Source of the DNA: Propionispora sp. 2/2-37
GTDB taxonomy: Bacteria; Bacillota; Negativicutes; Propionisporales; Propionisporaceae
Assembly: GCF_001298735.1 (NCBI RefSeq)
Contig: NZ_CYSP01000015.1
Location: 1-64,000, forward strand
Direction of reading: 5' to 3'
Length of the DNA stretch: 64,000 bases
Shown in pieces: positions 23,394 through 31,196 of the stretch (its first letter is position 1; each line of letters starts with the position of its first letter). The position numbers and the translations under genes were made by a program. The notes beneath the pieces were generated by a model. It saw only the letters and a list, made by a program, of their open reading frames with translations. It was not told the origin of the DNA and did not search any database.

Positions 23394-25052
23394 CTATGAA
23401 GCTTTAAATATAATCCGGAAAGTGGTTCCTGTCGGTCCTGTTTCTATCTGGATGCTTGCCTGATGGTCATCGGCAATCCGGTATACTACAGCAAGTCCGA
23501 TGCCGGTTCCATTTTCCTTGGTGGTCAAAAACGGTTTTCCGATGTTTTCCAGAACGTGGGGAGGAATGCCTTTGCCCTGATCCTGTATAACGAGCACCAC
23601 TTCACCCTGGTCGTTGACCAAGGTGCGGAGAGTGACCGTCCCGCCCGGGTCCATGGCTTCCAGGGCATTGCGGACTAAATTTAAAATTAACTGGCGCATC
23701 TCTTTTTCGTCCAGCCGGATGTCCGGCAGCAGGGCAAGACAATAGCGGATCTCCTTGCCGGAGGCGTTGGCATTGGCGGTAATTAGAGGATGCAAATCTT
23801 CGATAATCTGATTTAATTGGCAGGGCTTTAATTCCCGTGCTTTGTTCTGGCAGAGGGATAAATATTCTTTGATAATCAGGTTGGAACGTTCCAGTTCACT
23901 GATCAATAAATTCAATTGATCTTTATACTGCGTAAAAGCGGGCCTTTTCAAAAAAAGCTGCAGATAACCCTGTACCGTTGTCAGGGGATTTCTGATTTCA
24001 TGCGCCACATTGGCGGCCATTTGCCCGACGGTATTCAGCCTGTCCAGGCGGGAAACATCCTGTTCTAATTTCTTGCGGGTGGTAATATCGCGGATAATTC
24101 CCTCAAAACGGATACAGGCACCTTTTTTGTCATAAATCGGCACCGTACTCTGTTCTATCCAGATGAGCGCTTGATCCCGCCGGATAAAACGGAGGGTCAG
24201 CGGATGGTCCGCGTAAGCAGCCGGATTATGCAGCAGGGATTGCAGTAAAAAGGCATCGCCAGGATGAACCAGGGAAAAAAACATATCGGGATTTTGATAA
24301 TAGTGCTCAGCGGGATAACCGCTCAGCTTTTCGATTGACGGACTGATATATTCGAAGGAATGCTCCGGTACCAGCCGGTACAGGTAAATGACATCGGCGG
24401 CGTTTTCCGCCAGCAGGCGATAGTGTTGTTCCTTAACGCTTAAATCGTGGAAGCTTTTTTCCAGGTACAGAATGAGAGTGCCCAACGAGATGATAAAGCG
24501 CAGCAGTCCGCTGATGAGAAAGCCCCAGGGGGCAAACCAGGTGACGGTAAGCAAGAAAGGCATGTCCAGCGTATGGATACCCAGACCGGCAAAAGCAAAA
24601 CCAACGATATTTTTGCCCCAACTTTTAATTGGTAGGTTACGGATAAACCGAAAGCCATTCCAAAAATCAACACAAGCGACGAATATACACGAGGGAAGCA
24701 GTTGAAGAATAAACGGAGCTTTTAAATAAAAAGCAGTATCGGTAAATATAGTGACTGCCAAAGCCCAGTAAAACCAATATCTGCTCATTTTTCTTCCGAG
24801 AAATCTGCTGGTGGCATATGTGAGCAACAGATAGTTGAACATCACGATAAACAGTACAGTGGCAAACATCGGTGTAGACATCTGGTGAAAAGGAGTACTA
24901 TATAGAAGGTTTATAATAAAATGAACCAGCCAGAAAATAGCCCACAATCCCATATAGTTCTGTCGATACAATGTATACAGGAAAAAATACACGCACGTTA
25001 CGGCCAAGGTAGCCGAAACAGTGGCAATGATGGAAAGCTCGTAAAAAGTCAT
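23394..25052 (-). CDS. Orphan membrane PAS sensor histidine kinase
   Basis: A 552-residue sensor kinase. Residues 1-205 hold six or seven hydrophobic segments, a membrane sensing region. A PAS domain with PAC end follows (about 210-325, RLLAENAADVIYLYRLVPEH to RFEGIIRDITTRKKLEQDV). The dimerisation domain carries the H box NVAHEIRNPLTTVQGY and the ATPase domain shows LNLVRNALEAM, DQGKGIPPHVLENIGKPF and GTGIGLAV. No response regulator is adjacent. The layout resembles sporulation-type (KinB/KinC-like) or Kinase-with-PAS sensors of spore formers. ATG start at 25052 has no strong ribosome binding site. Confidence 0.85.
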   Translation of the reverse strand: MTFYELSIIATVSATLAVTCVYFFLYTLYRQNYMGLWAIFWLVHFIINLLYSTPFHQMSTPMFATVLFIVMFNYLLLTYATSRFLGRKMSRYWFYWALAVTIFTDTAFYLKAPFILQLLPSCIFVACVDFWNGFRFIRNLPIKSWGKNIVGFAFAGLGIHTLDMPFLLTVTWFAPWGFLISGLLRFIISLGTLILYLEKSFHDLSVKEQHYRLLAENAADVIYLYRLVPEHSFEYISPSIEKLSGYPAEHYYQNPDMFFSLVHPGDAFLLQSLLHNPAAYADHPLTLRFIRRDQALIWIEQSTVPIYDKKGACIRFEGIIRDITTRKKLEQDVSRLDRLNTVGQMAANVAHEIRNPLTTVQGYLQLFLKRPAFTQYKDQLNLLISELERSNLIIKEYLSLCQNKARELKPCQLNQIIEDLHPLITANANASGKEIRYCLALLPDIRLDEKEMRQLILNLVRNALEAMDPGGTVTLRTLVNDQGEVVLVIQDQGKGIPPHVLENIGKPFLTTKENGTGIGLAVVYRIADDHQASIQIETGPTGTTFRIIFKAS

Positions 25053-25335
25053 CGCGATACCCCGTTTATGTTATAAACGAATTTTATTTGCAGATGAATA
25101 CCATATATTTAATTATACATGGATAATTGAATATTGGATATATTTTGTAATAAAACCTCATACTAAATAAATTGGTGTAGAGTTTTGCAGGCTTTGAGAA
25201 CAGAAAGGAACCGAACTACTGTTTTACCTGAAAAAAAGGTAAAACAATTTAAAGGAGAGATAACTGTGGTTTGAAAATAGGCCGTTGGAAGCTTTAGAAA
25301 ATAGACCTGGAAGGATAGGTTAAGTCGAAAAAGTC

Positions 25336-25446
25336 TTGACATTGAATTCAAAATATGGTAATATATCTTTAATTCAATTGAGGCTGATCAGACGAACTGA
25401 AGGCTAAAGATTTTCGTTAACGAAAATTCTTTAGCCTTTTTATTTT
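25336..25446 (+). promoter_or_regulatory. Promoter plus hairpin-terminator leader element 9 (upstream of the YeiH remnant)
   Basis: TTGACA (25336-25341), 17 bases, TAATAT (25359-25364). TGA (25385-25387), TCAG (25388-25391), ACGAA, CTGA (25397-25400), AGGC (25401-25404). Terminator: 25400-25410 pairs with 25428-25438, with an inner palindrome TTTTCGTTAACGAAAA, then a T run. The 280 bases between the kinase start and this promoter are AT-rich and show no gene. Confidence 0.75.
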
Positions 25447-25514
25447 GGCTTTTTAGGATAAAACTGTTTTGGCAGTTTCCCTATTAAGTAAATGAATATA
25501 TGGGAGGGATTCAT

Positions 25515-25850
25515 ATGAGTCAGATTGTGGTAAAAAATCAGCCGCCGGTTCTTAATGCCTGGCTCAAGAAAGAAGATTCCTGGGCAATGATTATCGCTTT
25601 AGGCTTGATTTTTCTTACGACAATTGCTTTTTTTGCAGGAGGAAGCGGATTTTTTAAAATTATGGCCGTCACTGTTCCAGGGTGGTCAGCTGCCGGTAAG
25701 CTGACTGCAGGGTTAGGAGAAAATCTAGCAGATCTTATCTATCTTTATTTATTTTTTGCAGTTGTACTCAGTATTGGCGCTCAGGTTATGGGTTATAGGG
25801 GCAAACGGCTTGCCGTCGGATTTGCTGCGGCGGGGTTTCCGGGCAGATGA
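25515..25850 (+). pseudogene. Truncated YeiH-type (putative sulfate exporter family) transporter, N-terminal part only
   Basis: Only 111 codons from ATG 25515 (GGGAGG upstream) to TGA 25850. The N-terminus (WLKKEDSWAMIIALGLIFL) looks like the start of YeiH/UPF0324 transporters, which normally have over 300 residues and about ten helices. Here only two helices remain before the frame ends and the next leader begins about 60 bases on. The promoter and leader are intact, so it is probably a recent deletion. YeiH proteins are often placed in sulfur contexts. Confidence 0.6.
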
Positions 25851-25888
25851 GTTTCGGTTGTTTTTCGAATATACACGTCAATGGGGTG

Positions 25889-25975
25889 TATTATAACAGA
25901 AGAGTTGGCTGATCAGTCTACAGACCGAAGGCTAAGCAGATTCGTTCATGAATGTTGCTTAGCCTTTTTATTTTG
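25889..25975 (+). promoter_or_regulatory. Hairpin-terminator leader element 10 (upstream of the SsuABC-like operon)
   Basis: A TATTATAAC stretch (25889-25897) gives a -10, without a clear -35. TGA (25910-25912) is followed by a longer stem, 25913-25917 with 25924-25928, containing one A-C mismatch and a six-base loop; AGGC (25929-25932) then opens the terminator (25928-25943 with 25950-25966, T run). The altered but still pairable stem sequence adds covariation support. Confidence 0.7.
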
Positions 25976-25980
25976 AGGAG

Positions 25981-26955
25981 ATGACAGAGAAAGAAGGTCA
26001 GACGAAAGTGAAGAAACTAATACCATGGCTGTCGGTATTGTCCGTTATACTGGCAATGGCCGTAGATGCCGGCATGGAGAATGCCGGCGGGCATATGCCG
26101 GCCCAACATCCGTATTTTATCTATTTACTGGGGCTCTTTGTGATAGCGCTTACCACGGTTACCATTGCCTCTTATGTTAACAGCAGGGCAAGAGCATGGC
26201 TTGAAGAAAAAAACCTGTTTATTGCTGTTACGGTTTTGTTCTTGAATGTACTGAATATCGTAACGAAAAAATTTGGGCTGCTGCCTGTGATATACTTTCC
26301 GTCGCTGGACAAGATACTGGGCGTCATTGTGGAGGACCGGGAATTTCTCGCTCTTTGCCTCGCTTCTTCCGGTGAACTTTTGTTCACGGGCTATGTTTTC
26401 GGAGCACTGGCCGGCTTTGCCACCGGCATTGCCGTGGGGTTCAGCAAGCCGGCAGCTTACTGGGTCAATCCGCTGATCCGGGTTCTGGGTCCTATTCCGC
26501 CTACAGCCTGGATTCCTCTGGTTTTAATCAGTTTTCCCACGACTTTTTCCGCCAGCGCATTCTTGATAGCGCTTGCCGTCTGGTTCCCCACCGCGGTTAT
26601 GACCAGCAGCGGTATCCTGAATGTACAGAATGCCTACTTTGAAGTTTCCAGTACGCTGGGAGCCGGAAAGTACTGGCAAATCTTCAAGGTAGGCGTGCCT
26701 GCCGCTATGCCGCATATGTTTCTCGGTCTTTTTAACGGTACCTGCGCTTCTTTTATCACCCTGATGACGGCGGAAATGCTGGGCGTCAAGAACGGGATTG
26801 GCTGGTACATCAACTGGCAGAAGGAAATGATGGCTTATGCGAATGTATATGCCGGACTGATCCTGATTGCCATTACGTTTTACATATTGATTACGCTGCT
26901 GTTTAAGGTGCGGGACCAGGTACTGGTATGGCAGAAGGGGGTCATAAAATGGTAG
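25981..26955 (+). CDS. ABC transporter permease, SsuC/TauC/NrtB-like
   Basis: A 324-residue permease of the nitrate/sulfonate/taurine family with an additional N-terminal pair of helices compared with SsuC (about 250-270 residues). The ATPase-contact region reads VQNAYFEVSSTLGAGKYWQIFKV style (residues about 215-237, each part visible in sequence). GAGGAG touches the ATG at 25981, which is poor spacing; GTG 26008 with AAGG ten bases upstream is an alternative, giving 315 residues. Forms an operon with an ATPase and a binding protein. Confidence 0.82.
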   Translation: MTEKEGQTKVKKLIPWLSVLSVILAMAVDAGMENAGGHMPAQHPYFIYLLGLFVIALTTVTIASYVNSRARAWLEEKNLFIAVTVLFLNVLNIVTKKFGLLPVIYFPSLDKILGVIVEDREFLALCLASSGELLFTGYVFGALAGFATGIAVGFSKPAAYWVNPLIRVLGPIPPTAWIPLVLISFPTTFSASAFLIALAVWFPTAVMTSSGILNVQNAYFEVSSTLGAGKYWQIFKVGVPAAMPHMFLGLFNGTCASFITLMTAEMLGVKNGIGWYINWQKEMMAYANVYAGLILIAITFYILITLLFKVRDQVLVWQKGVIKW

Positions 26956-27728
26956 GGGAGATCAGGATCGAGGGAGTTGTCAAACGGTTTCCCCGGCAAG
27001 GCGCCGACGATATTATTGCGCTCAGCGGTATCGACCTTACTATCGGGGCAGGGGAGTTTATTTCGCTCATTGGCCCGTCGGGCTGCGGCAAATCGACGCT
27101 GCTCCGGCTGATTGCCGGACTGAACGGTGCGGATGCAGGCAGGCTGCTTATTGACGGAGAGGAGATCAGAAAGCCCCATTATGAACGCGGCCTGGTATTT
27201 CAAAATCCGATGTTGTTCCCCTGGCTGAATCTTTACGACAATGTGGCTTTCGGACTGCGGGCCCGCCGCCTGTATAAACAGAACCGGGCGGAAGTAAATA
27301 AGTTCCTTGACCTGGTAGGCCTGTCCGCTTTCCATAAGTCGTATCCGCACCAGCTTTCCGGCGGGATGGCCCAGCGGGCGTCCCTGGCCCGGGCCCTGGT
27401 CAATCATCCCAAGGTGCTGCTGCTGGATGAGCCGCTGGGCGCGCTGGATGCTTTTACGCGGATGAATATGCAGGACGAATTGATCCGGATCTGGCAGGAG
27501 CAGAAAAACACGATGATTATGGTGACTCATGATGTGGATGAAGCCATCTACCTGTCGGACCGGATTATTGTTATGACGCCGCGTCCGGCCAAGATTGAAA
27601 GCTGCATTCCGGTCAGACTTTCCCGGCCGAGGGCCCGCGGCAATCCGGAGTTTCTTCAGCTGCGTTCCAAAATACTGGGGATATTGAATTTTGCCGGCAG
27701 TGTCAAAGAACCAAACTATTATTTATAA
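26949..27728 (+). CDS. ABC transporter ATPase, SsuB/TauB-like
   Basis: A 259-residue ATPase with Walker A GPSGCGKST, signature LSGGMAQR, Walker B VLLLDEPLGALD and the H-loop VTHDVDEAIYLSDR, all typical of nitrate/sulfonate importers. ATG 26949 is preferred because AGGGGG (26936-26942) precedes it and it overlaps the permease stop by seven bases. Confidence 0.88.
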   Translation: MVGEIRIEGVVKRFPRQGADDIIALSGIDLTIGAGEFISLIGPSGCGKSTLLRLIAGLNGADAGRLLIDGEEIRKPHYERGLVFQNPMLFPWLNLYDNVAFGLRARRLYKQNRAEVNKFLDLVGLSAFHKSYPHQLSGGMAQRASLARALVNHPKVLLLDEPLGALDAFTRMNMQDELIRIWQEQKNTMIMVTHDVDEAIYLSDRIIVMTPRPAKIESCIPVRLSRPRARGNPEFLQLRSKILGILNFAGSVKEPNYYL

Positions 27729-27740
27729 AGAGGTGAGCGT

Positions 27741-28751
27741 ATGAAAGTAAGAAAGAAAATGGCCCTGATTGCGGTAACGGTGATAGCATCGCTGCTGCTG
27801 ACTTCCTGCGGGCAGAAACCAGTTGCCAAAACGGAAGATTTTGTACTTAAGATCGGCTACAGCGGCAGTTTATGCGAAGCGCCCGTGCATATGGCCGTGG
27901 AAAAGGGGTATTTTGCCGAGGAGGGGTTAAAGGTTGATCTGATCAAACTGGCGCCGGGAACTTCATTTGAGGCGATTACCGCCGGCAAAATAGATGCCAG
28001 CTTTGGTTTGCTGGCCAGCCTGATGCAGCCGCTTTCCAACGGGCTGCCCATCAAAGTAACAACCGGTTTGCATACCGGCTGCGACAAGCTGCTTGTTCCC
28101 AAAGACTCCGGGATTAAAACCCTGGCGGATTTAAAAGGCAAACGTATCGGTGTTCCCAGTATGACCAGCAGCCCGATTATTTTTGCCAAACGGGCGCTGG
28201 CCGATGCCGGAGTTGGCGTAAGTGAAAAAAATATGCAGGTTGAATTTGCCGTGTTTAGTCAGAGTGATCTTCCCATTGCCCTGAAAAACGGTTCGGTGGA
28301 TGCCATTGCGATCAACGATCCGACCGCTGCCGTGGCCCAGAAGGAGTATAATCTCAATACGCTGGTCGATTCGGCGGTGACCGAGCCGTACCGGCAGCAA
28401 TATTGCTGCTCGGCCTTTGTCCGGGATGATATAGCCAAGAATCATCCGGAAATTGCGGCGAAATATACCCGCGCCATGCAGAAGGCCAGTGCCTGGATAC
28501 AGCAAAACCAGGATGAAGCGGCAAAAATTCAGGTTGATAAGAAATGGGTTGCCGGCGATGCCGCATTTAATGCCAAGGTACTGAAAACCTACAACTATAT
28601 CCCGTCGGTGAAAGGCGCTTACGATGCTTTCGGCATAACCGCCAAGCAGCTGCAGCAGGTTGGCATGCTGAATGATAGCGTGGATGTGGAAGCATTGCGT
28701 AAAAACAGCTTTGTATTTTTCGATGATGTTCCGGATACCGTTTCCCGGTAA
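27741..28751 (+). CDS. ABC transporter substrate-binding lipoprotein, SsuA/NMT1-like
   Basis: A 336-residue binding protein with a lipoprotein signal (lipobox LTSC, Cys about 23) and the NMT1/SsuA fold: KIGYSGSLCEAPVHMAVEKG at the start, FGLLASLMQPLSNG and LKGKRIGVPSM later. It would bind a sulfonate, sulfonate-like or other small organosulfur ligand; nitrate, taurine or thiamine-precursor binding proteins share the fold. The sulfur leader upstream of the operon favours an organosulfur ligand. AAGAGGTGA precedes the ATG. Confidence 0.83.
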   Translation: MKVRKKMALIAVTVIASLLLTSCGQKPVAKTEDFVLKIGYSGSLCEAPVHMAVEKGYFAEEGLKVDLIKLAPGTSFEAITAGKIDASFGLLASLMQPLSNGLPIKVTTGLHTGCDKLLVPKDSGIKTLADLKGKRIGVPSMTSSPIIFAKRALADAGVGVSEKNMQVEFAVFSQSDLPIALKNGSVDAIAINDPTAAVAQKEYNLNTLVDSAVTEPYRQQYCCSAFVRDDIAKNHPEIAAKYTRAMQKASAWIQQNQDEAAKIQVDKKWVAGDAAFNAKVLKTYNYIPSVKGAYDAFGITAKQLQQVGMLNDSVDVEALRKNSFVFFDDVPDTVSR

Positions 28752-28859
28752 AACGGTATCCGGTCAAGGCCCCAGGGTACATGCTGAGAGGATACAGCAT
28801 TGCTATTCGGCGATGATTGTGTATAATTTAGGTAATCGGCCTAAAGGGGGAAGGTTATC

Positions 28860-29591
28860 GTGAATTTGTCTGTGCCGGAATCGTATTTACGCGCAGTTGC
28901 CTTATTACGTGAAGAAATGGGGAGTCATTGTGCAGGTTATCCGTTTTCCCTGCCGATTTTTGCCGAATTTGAGGAATTAGAATTTGATCCCTGTGTTACC
29001 ATTCTTGTTGGCGAAAATGGAGCAGGAAAGTCAACCTTATTAGAAGCAATCGCTGTGGCATGGGGATTTAATCCGGAAGGCGGAACCCGGAACATGAGAT
29101 TTTCGACACAAGATACGCATTCGGTCCTGTATGAATACCTCCGTCTGATAAAGGGGGTTAAAAAGCCGAAGGACGAATTTTTTCTACGGGCGGAAAGTTT
29201 TTATAACGTAGCAACTCAGGCCGATCATTATGATGTCAGCGGCTATTATGGCGGATCGTTGCATTCAAGATCTCACGGAGAGGCTTTTTTCGCAACGTTT
29301 ATGAACAAATTTAAAGGCAAAGGATTGTATCTTTTAGATGAACCGGAAGCAGCCTTATCGCCAATGCGTCAAATGGCAATCCTGGCAAGAATTCATGAAT
29401 TAGTTAAAAAGGAATCGCAATTTATTATAGCTACCCATTCGCCAATTATTATGGCCTATCCCGGAGCAAAAATATTACAGCTATCCGATCATGGCATAGA
29501 AGCTATTGCCTATGAAGCTACAGAGCATTATAGAGTTACGAAGCAATTTATGAATAATCGTGAAAGTATGTTAAGTATATTGCTGGAGTAG
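28860..29591 (+). CDS. AAA family ATPase (ABC-like, single domain)
   Basis: A 243-residue soluble ATPase with Walker A VGENGAGKSTLLEAI, Walker B LYLLDEPEAALSP and a following IIATHSPIIMAYPGAKI switch region, all typical of small RecF/SMC-like AAA proteins. No transporter or nuclease partner is adjacent, so a role cannot be given. GTG start with GGGGGAAGG upstream. Confidence 0.8.
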   Translation: MNLSVPESYLRAVALLREEMGSHCAGYPFSLPIFAEFEELEFDPCVTILVGENGAGKSTLLEAIAVAWGFNPEGGTRNMRFSTQDTHSVLYEYLRLIKGVKKPKDEFFLRAESFYNVATQADHYDVSGYYGGSLHSRSHGEAFFATFMNKFKGKGLYLLDEPEAALSPMRQMAILARIHELVKKESQFIIATHSPIIMAYPGAKILQLSDHGIEAIAYEATEHYRVTKQFMNNRESMLSILLE

Positions 29592-29661
29592 ACAAGGCTC
29601 CTGCCCGGTTTGGTTACTTTTAGACCGGAGCGGATACAACTGTTTGTGCATACTAATTTTA

Positions 29662-29690
29662 TTGACAGTAAATATATCCCAATTTATAAT
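29662..29690 (+). promoter_or_regulatory. Full-consensus sigma-70 promoter of the alcohol dehydrogenase
   Basis: TTGACA (29662-29667), exactly 17 bases, TATAAT (29685-29690). Both hexamers match consensus, so strong constitutive or repressor-controlled transcription is expected. Confidence 0.8.
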
Positions 29691-29742
29691 TAATTTAGCA
29701 GCAGTTAATGTGAAATAAATCACGTACAGGGGGTATATGGTA

Positions 29743-30912
29743 ATGAAGAGATTTACAATTCCACGTGATATTTACTTTGGAAGGGGCTGCATGGAAGAAG
29801 TGGTAGGCAGCCTGACCGGAAATCGGGCAATGATCGTAACCGGCGGCAGTTCCATGCAAAAATTCGGGTTTCTCCGGCGGGTGGAAGCCAGTCTGAAACA
29901 AGCTAACATGGAAGTTAAGATTTTTGAAGGGGTAGAACCTGATCCTTCGGTGGAAACGGTTATGAGGGGTGCACAGGTTATGCGCGAATTTAAGCCGGAC
30001 TGGATTGTTTCCATCGGCGGCGGCTCACCGATTGATGCGGCGAAAGCCATGTGGGTCTTCTATGAGCATCCGGAGTTATCTTTTGAGGATATCAAAGATC
30101 CTTTCTCCATTCCGACATTGCGGAAAAAGGCCCGGTTTATTGCTATTCCTTCCACCAGCGGTACAGCGACTGAAGTGACCGCATTCTCGGTAATCACAGA
30201 TTACAATACTAAAATAAAATATCCGTTGGCTGATTATCATATTACTCCCGATATTGCCATTGTGGACCCGGAACTGGCTGATACGATGCCGCCGCAGCTT
30301 GTTGCCCATACCGGAATGGATGCTTTTACCCATGCGCTGGAAGCCTACGTGGCCACAGCACGGTCGCCGTTCACCAATCCACTGGCATTAGAAGCGTTAA
30401 TCATGATAAAAAAATACTTAATCAAATCCTACCACGGTGACCAGGCTGCCCGTGAGCAGATCCATATCGCCCAGTGTCTGGCCGGTATGGCATTTAGCAA
30501 TGCACTGCTTGGTATCACCCACAGCATGGCACACAAAATCGGCGCCCTGTTTCACATTCCGCACGGCTGCGCCAATGCTATTTTAATGCCCTATGTTATT
30601 GCCTTCAATAAAAAGAAAGCCCTGGAGTTATATGCGCAGGTTGCGGCTGCACTGGACCTGCCCGGTAATTCGGAAAACGAGAAAGTTGACAGCTTGATTG
30701 GCTATATTCGAAAGTTGAGTCAAGAACAGAACATACCTCTTTCTTTAAAAGAGGCGGGAGTAACGGCAGAACTGTTCGAACAATCCCTGGACAGCATTGC
30801 CGCAAATGCAGTTGCCGACCCCTGTACTTCTGCCAATCCCCGACCGGTTGACGCAGCGGCCATGAAAAAATTATTTACCTGTGCCTTTCAGGGGACAAAT
30901 GTAGATTTTTAA
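29743..30912 (+). CDS. Iron-containing alcohol dehydrogenase
   Basis: A 389-residue type III (iron-dependent) alcohol dehydrogenase. The NAD-binding GGGSPIDAAKAMW motif is near residue 95; iron ligands fall in DAFTHALEAY, HSMAHKIGALFHIPHGCANA and an upstream Asp. It would interconvert an alcohol and an aldehyde with NAD(P)H in the cytoplasm; the substrate is unknown. ATG 29743 is preferred because AGGGGG lies nine bases before it; ATG 29737 is too close. Confidence 0.88.
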   Translation: MKRFTIPRDIYFGRGCMEEVVGSLTGNRAMIVTGGSSMQKFGFLRRVEASLKQANMEVKIFEGVEPDPSVETVMRGAQVMREFKPDWIVSIGGGSPIDAAKAMWVFYEHPELSFEDIKDPFSIPTLRKKARFIAIPSTSGTATEVTAFSVITDYNTKIKYPLADYHITPDIAIVDPELADTMPPQLVAHTGMDAFTHALEAYVATARSPFTNPLALEALIMIKKYLIKSYHGDQAAREQIHIAQCLAGMAFSNALLGITHSMAHKIGALFHIPHGCANAILMPYVIAFNKKKALELYAQVAAALDLPGNSENEKVDSLIGYIRKLSQEQNIPLSLKEAGVTAELFEQSLDSIAANAVADPCTSANPRPVDAAAMKKLFTCAFQGTNVDF

Positions 30913-31025
30913 GGTTAAACATAACAGTATCTTCAAAATTTCGTAAGCCTAAAATCCCGGTGCCGGTTTCCTCAAACGTAGGGTGAAGAGTTCCTGGACT
31001 AGATTGAATAATGAGGAAAAGGAAA

Positions 31026-31073
31026 AATAATAAAACGTCTTGAGTGTAAATATGCTCAAGACGTTTTATTATT
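31026..31073. terminator. Perfect 19-bp hairpin terminator
   Basis: Arms 31026-31044 and 31055-31073 are fully complementary, with a ten-base loop and A/T-rich ends in both directions. It separates the alcohol dehydrogenase from the glycosidase locus. Confidence 0.75.
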
Positions 31074-31109
31074 TGCCTAGCAAGGGCAAATTTTATTCGA
31101 TAAAACCAC

Positions 31110-31140
31110 CAAATTATCAAAAATTTACCACAATTATATA
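31110..31140 (+). promoter_or_regulatory. Proposed AraC-regulon site A (upstream of GH3 31197)
   Basis: CAAATTATCAAAAATTT then ACCACAATTATAT. It resembles the repeated CTAAAAATAnTACAATT operator but carries extra bases between the two halves and lacks a -10 at the standard distance. The weakest member of the set. Confidence 0.4.
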
Positions 31141-31196
31141 GCGAAAACTAATAAACTGTAGCTGGTACTTGCATTAAAATGCTGGAGAGTGAATGA

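Noticed and set aside
712-25975. SAM-I (S-box) riboswitches or T-boxes before the sulfur genes
   Set aside because: The conserved region is only about 25 bases before the terminator; no multi-helix junction, kink-turn, specifier loop or T-box sequence is present.
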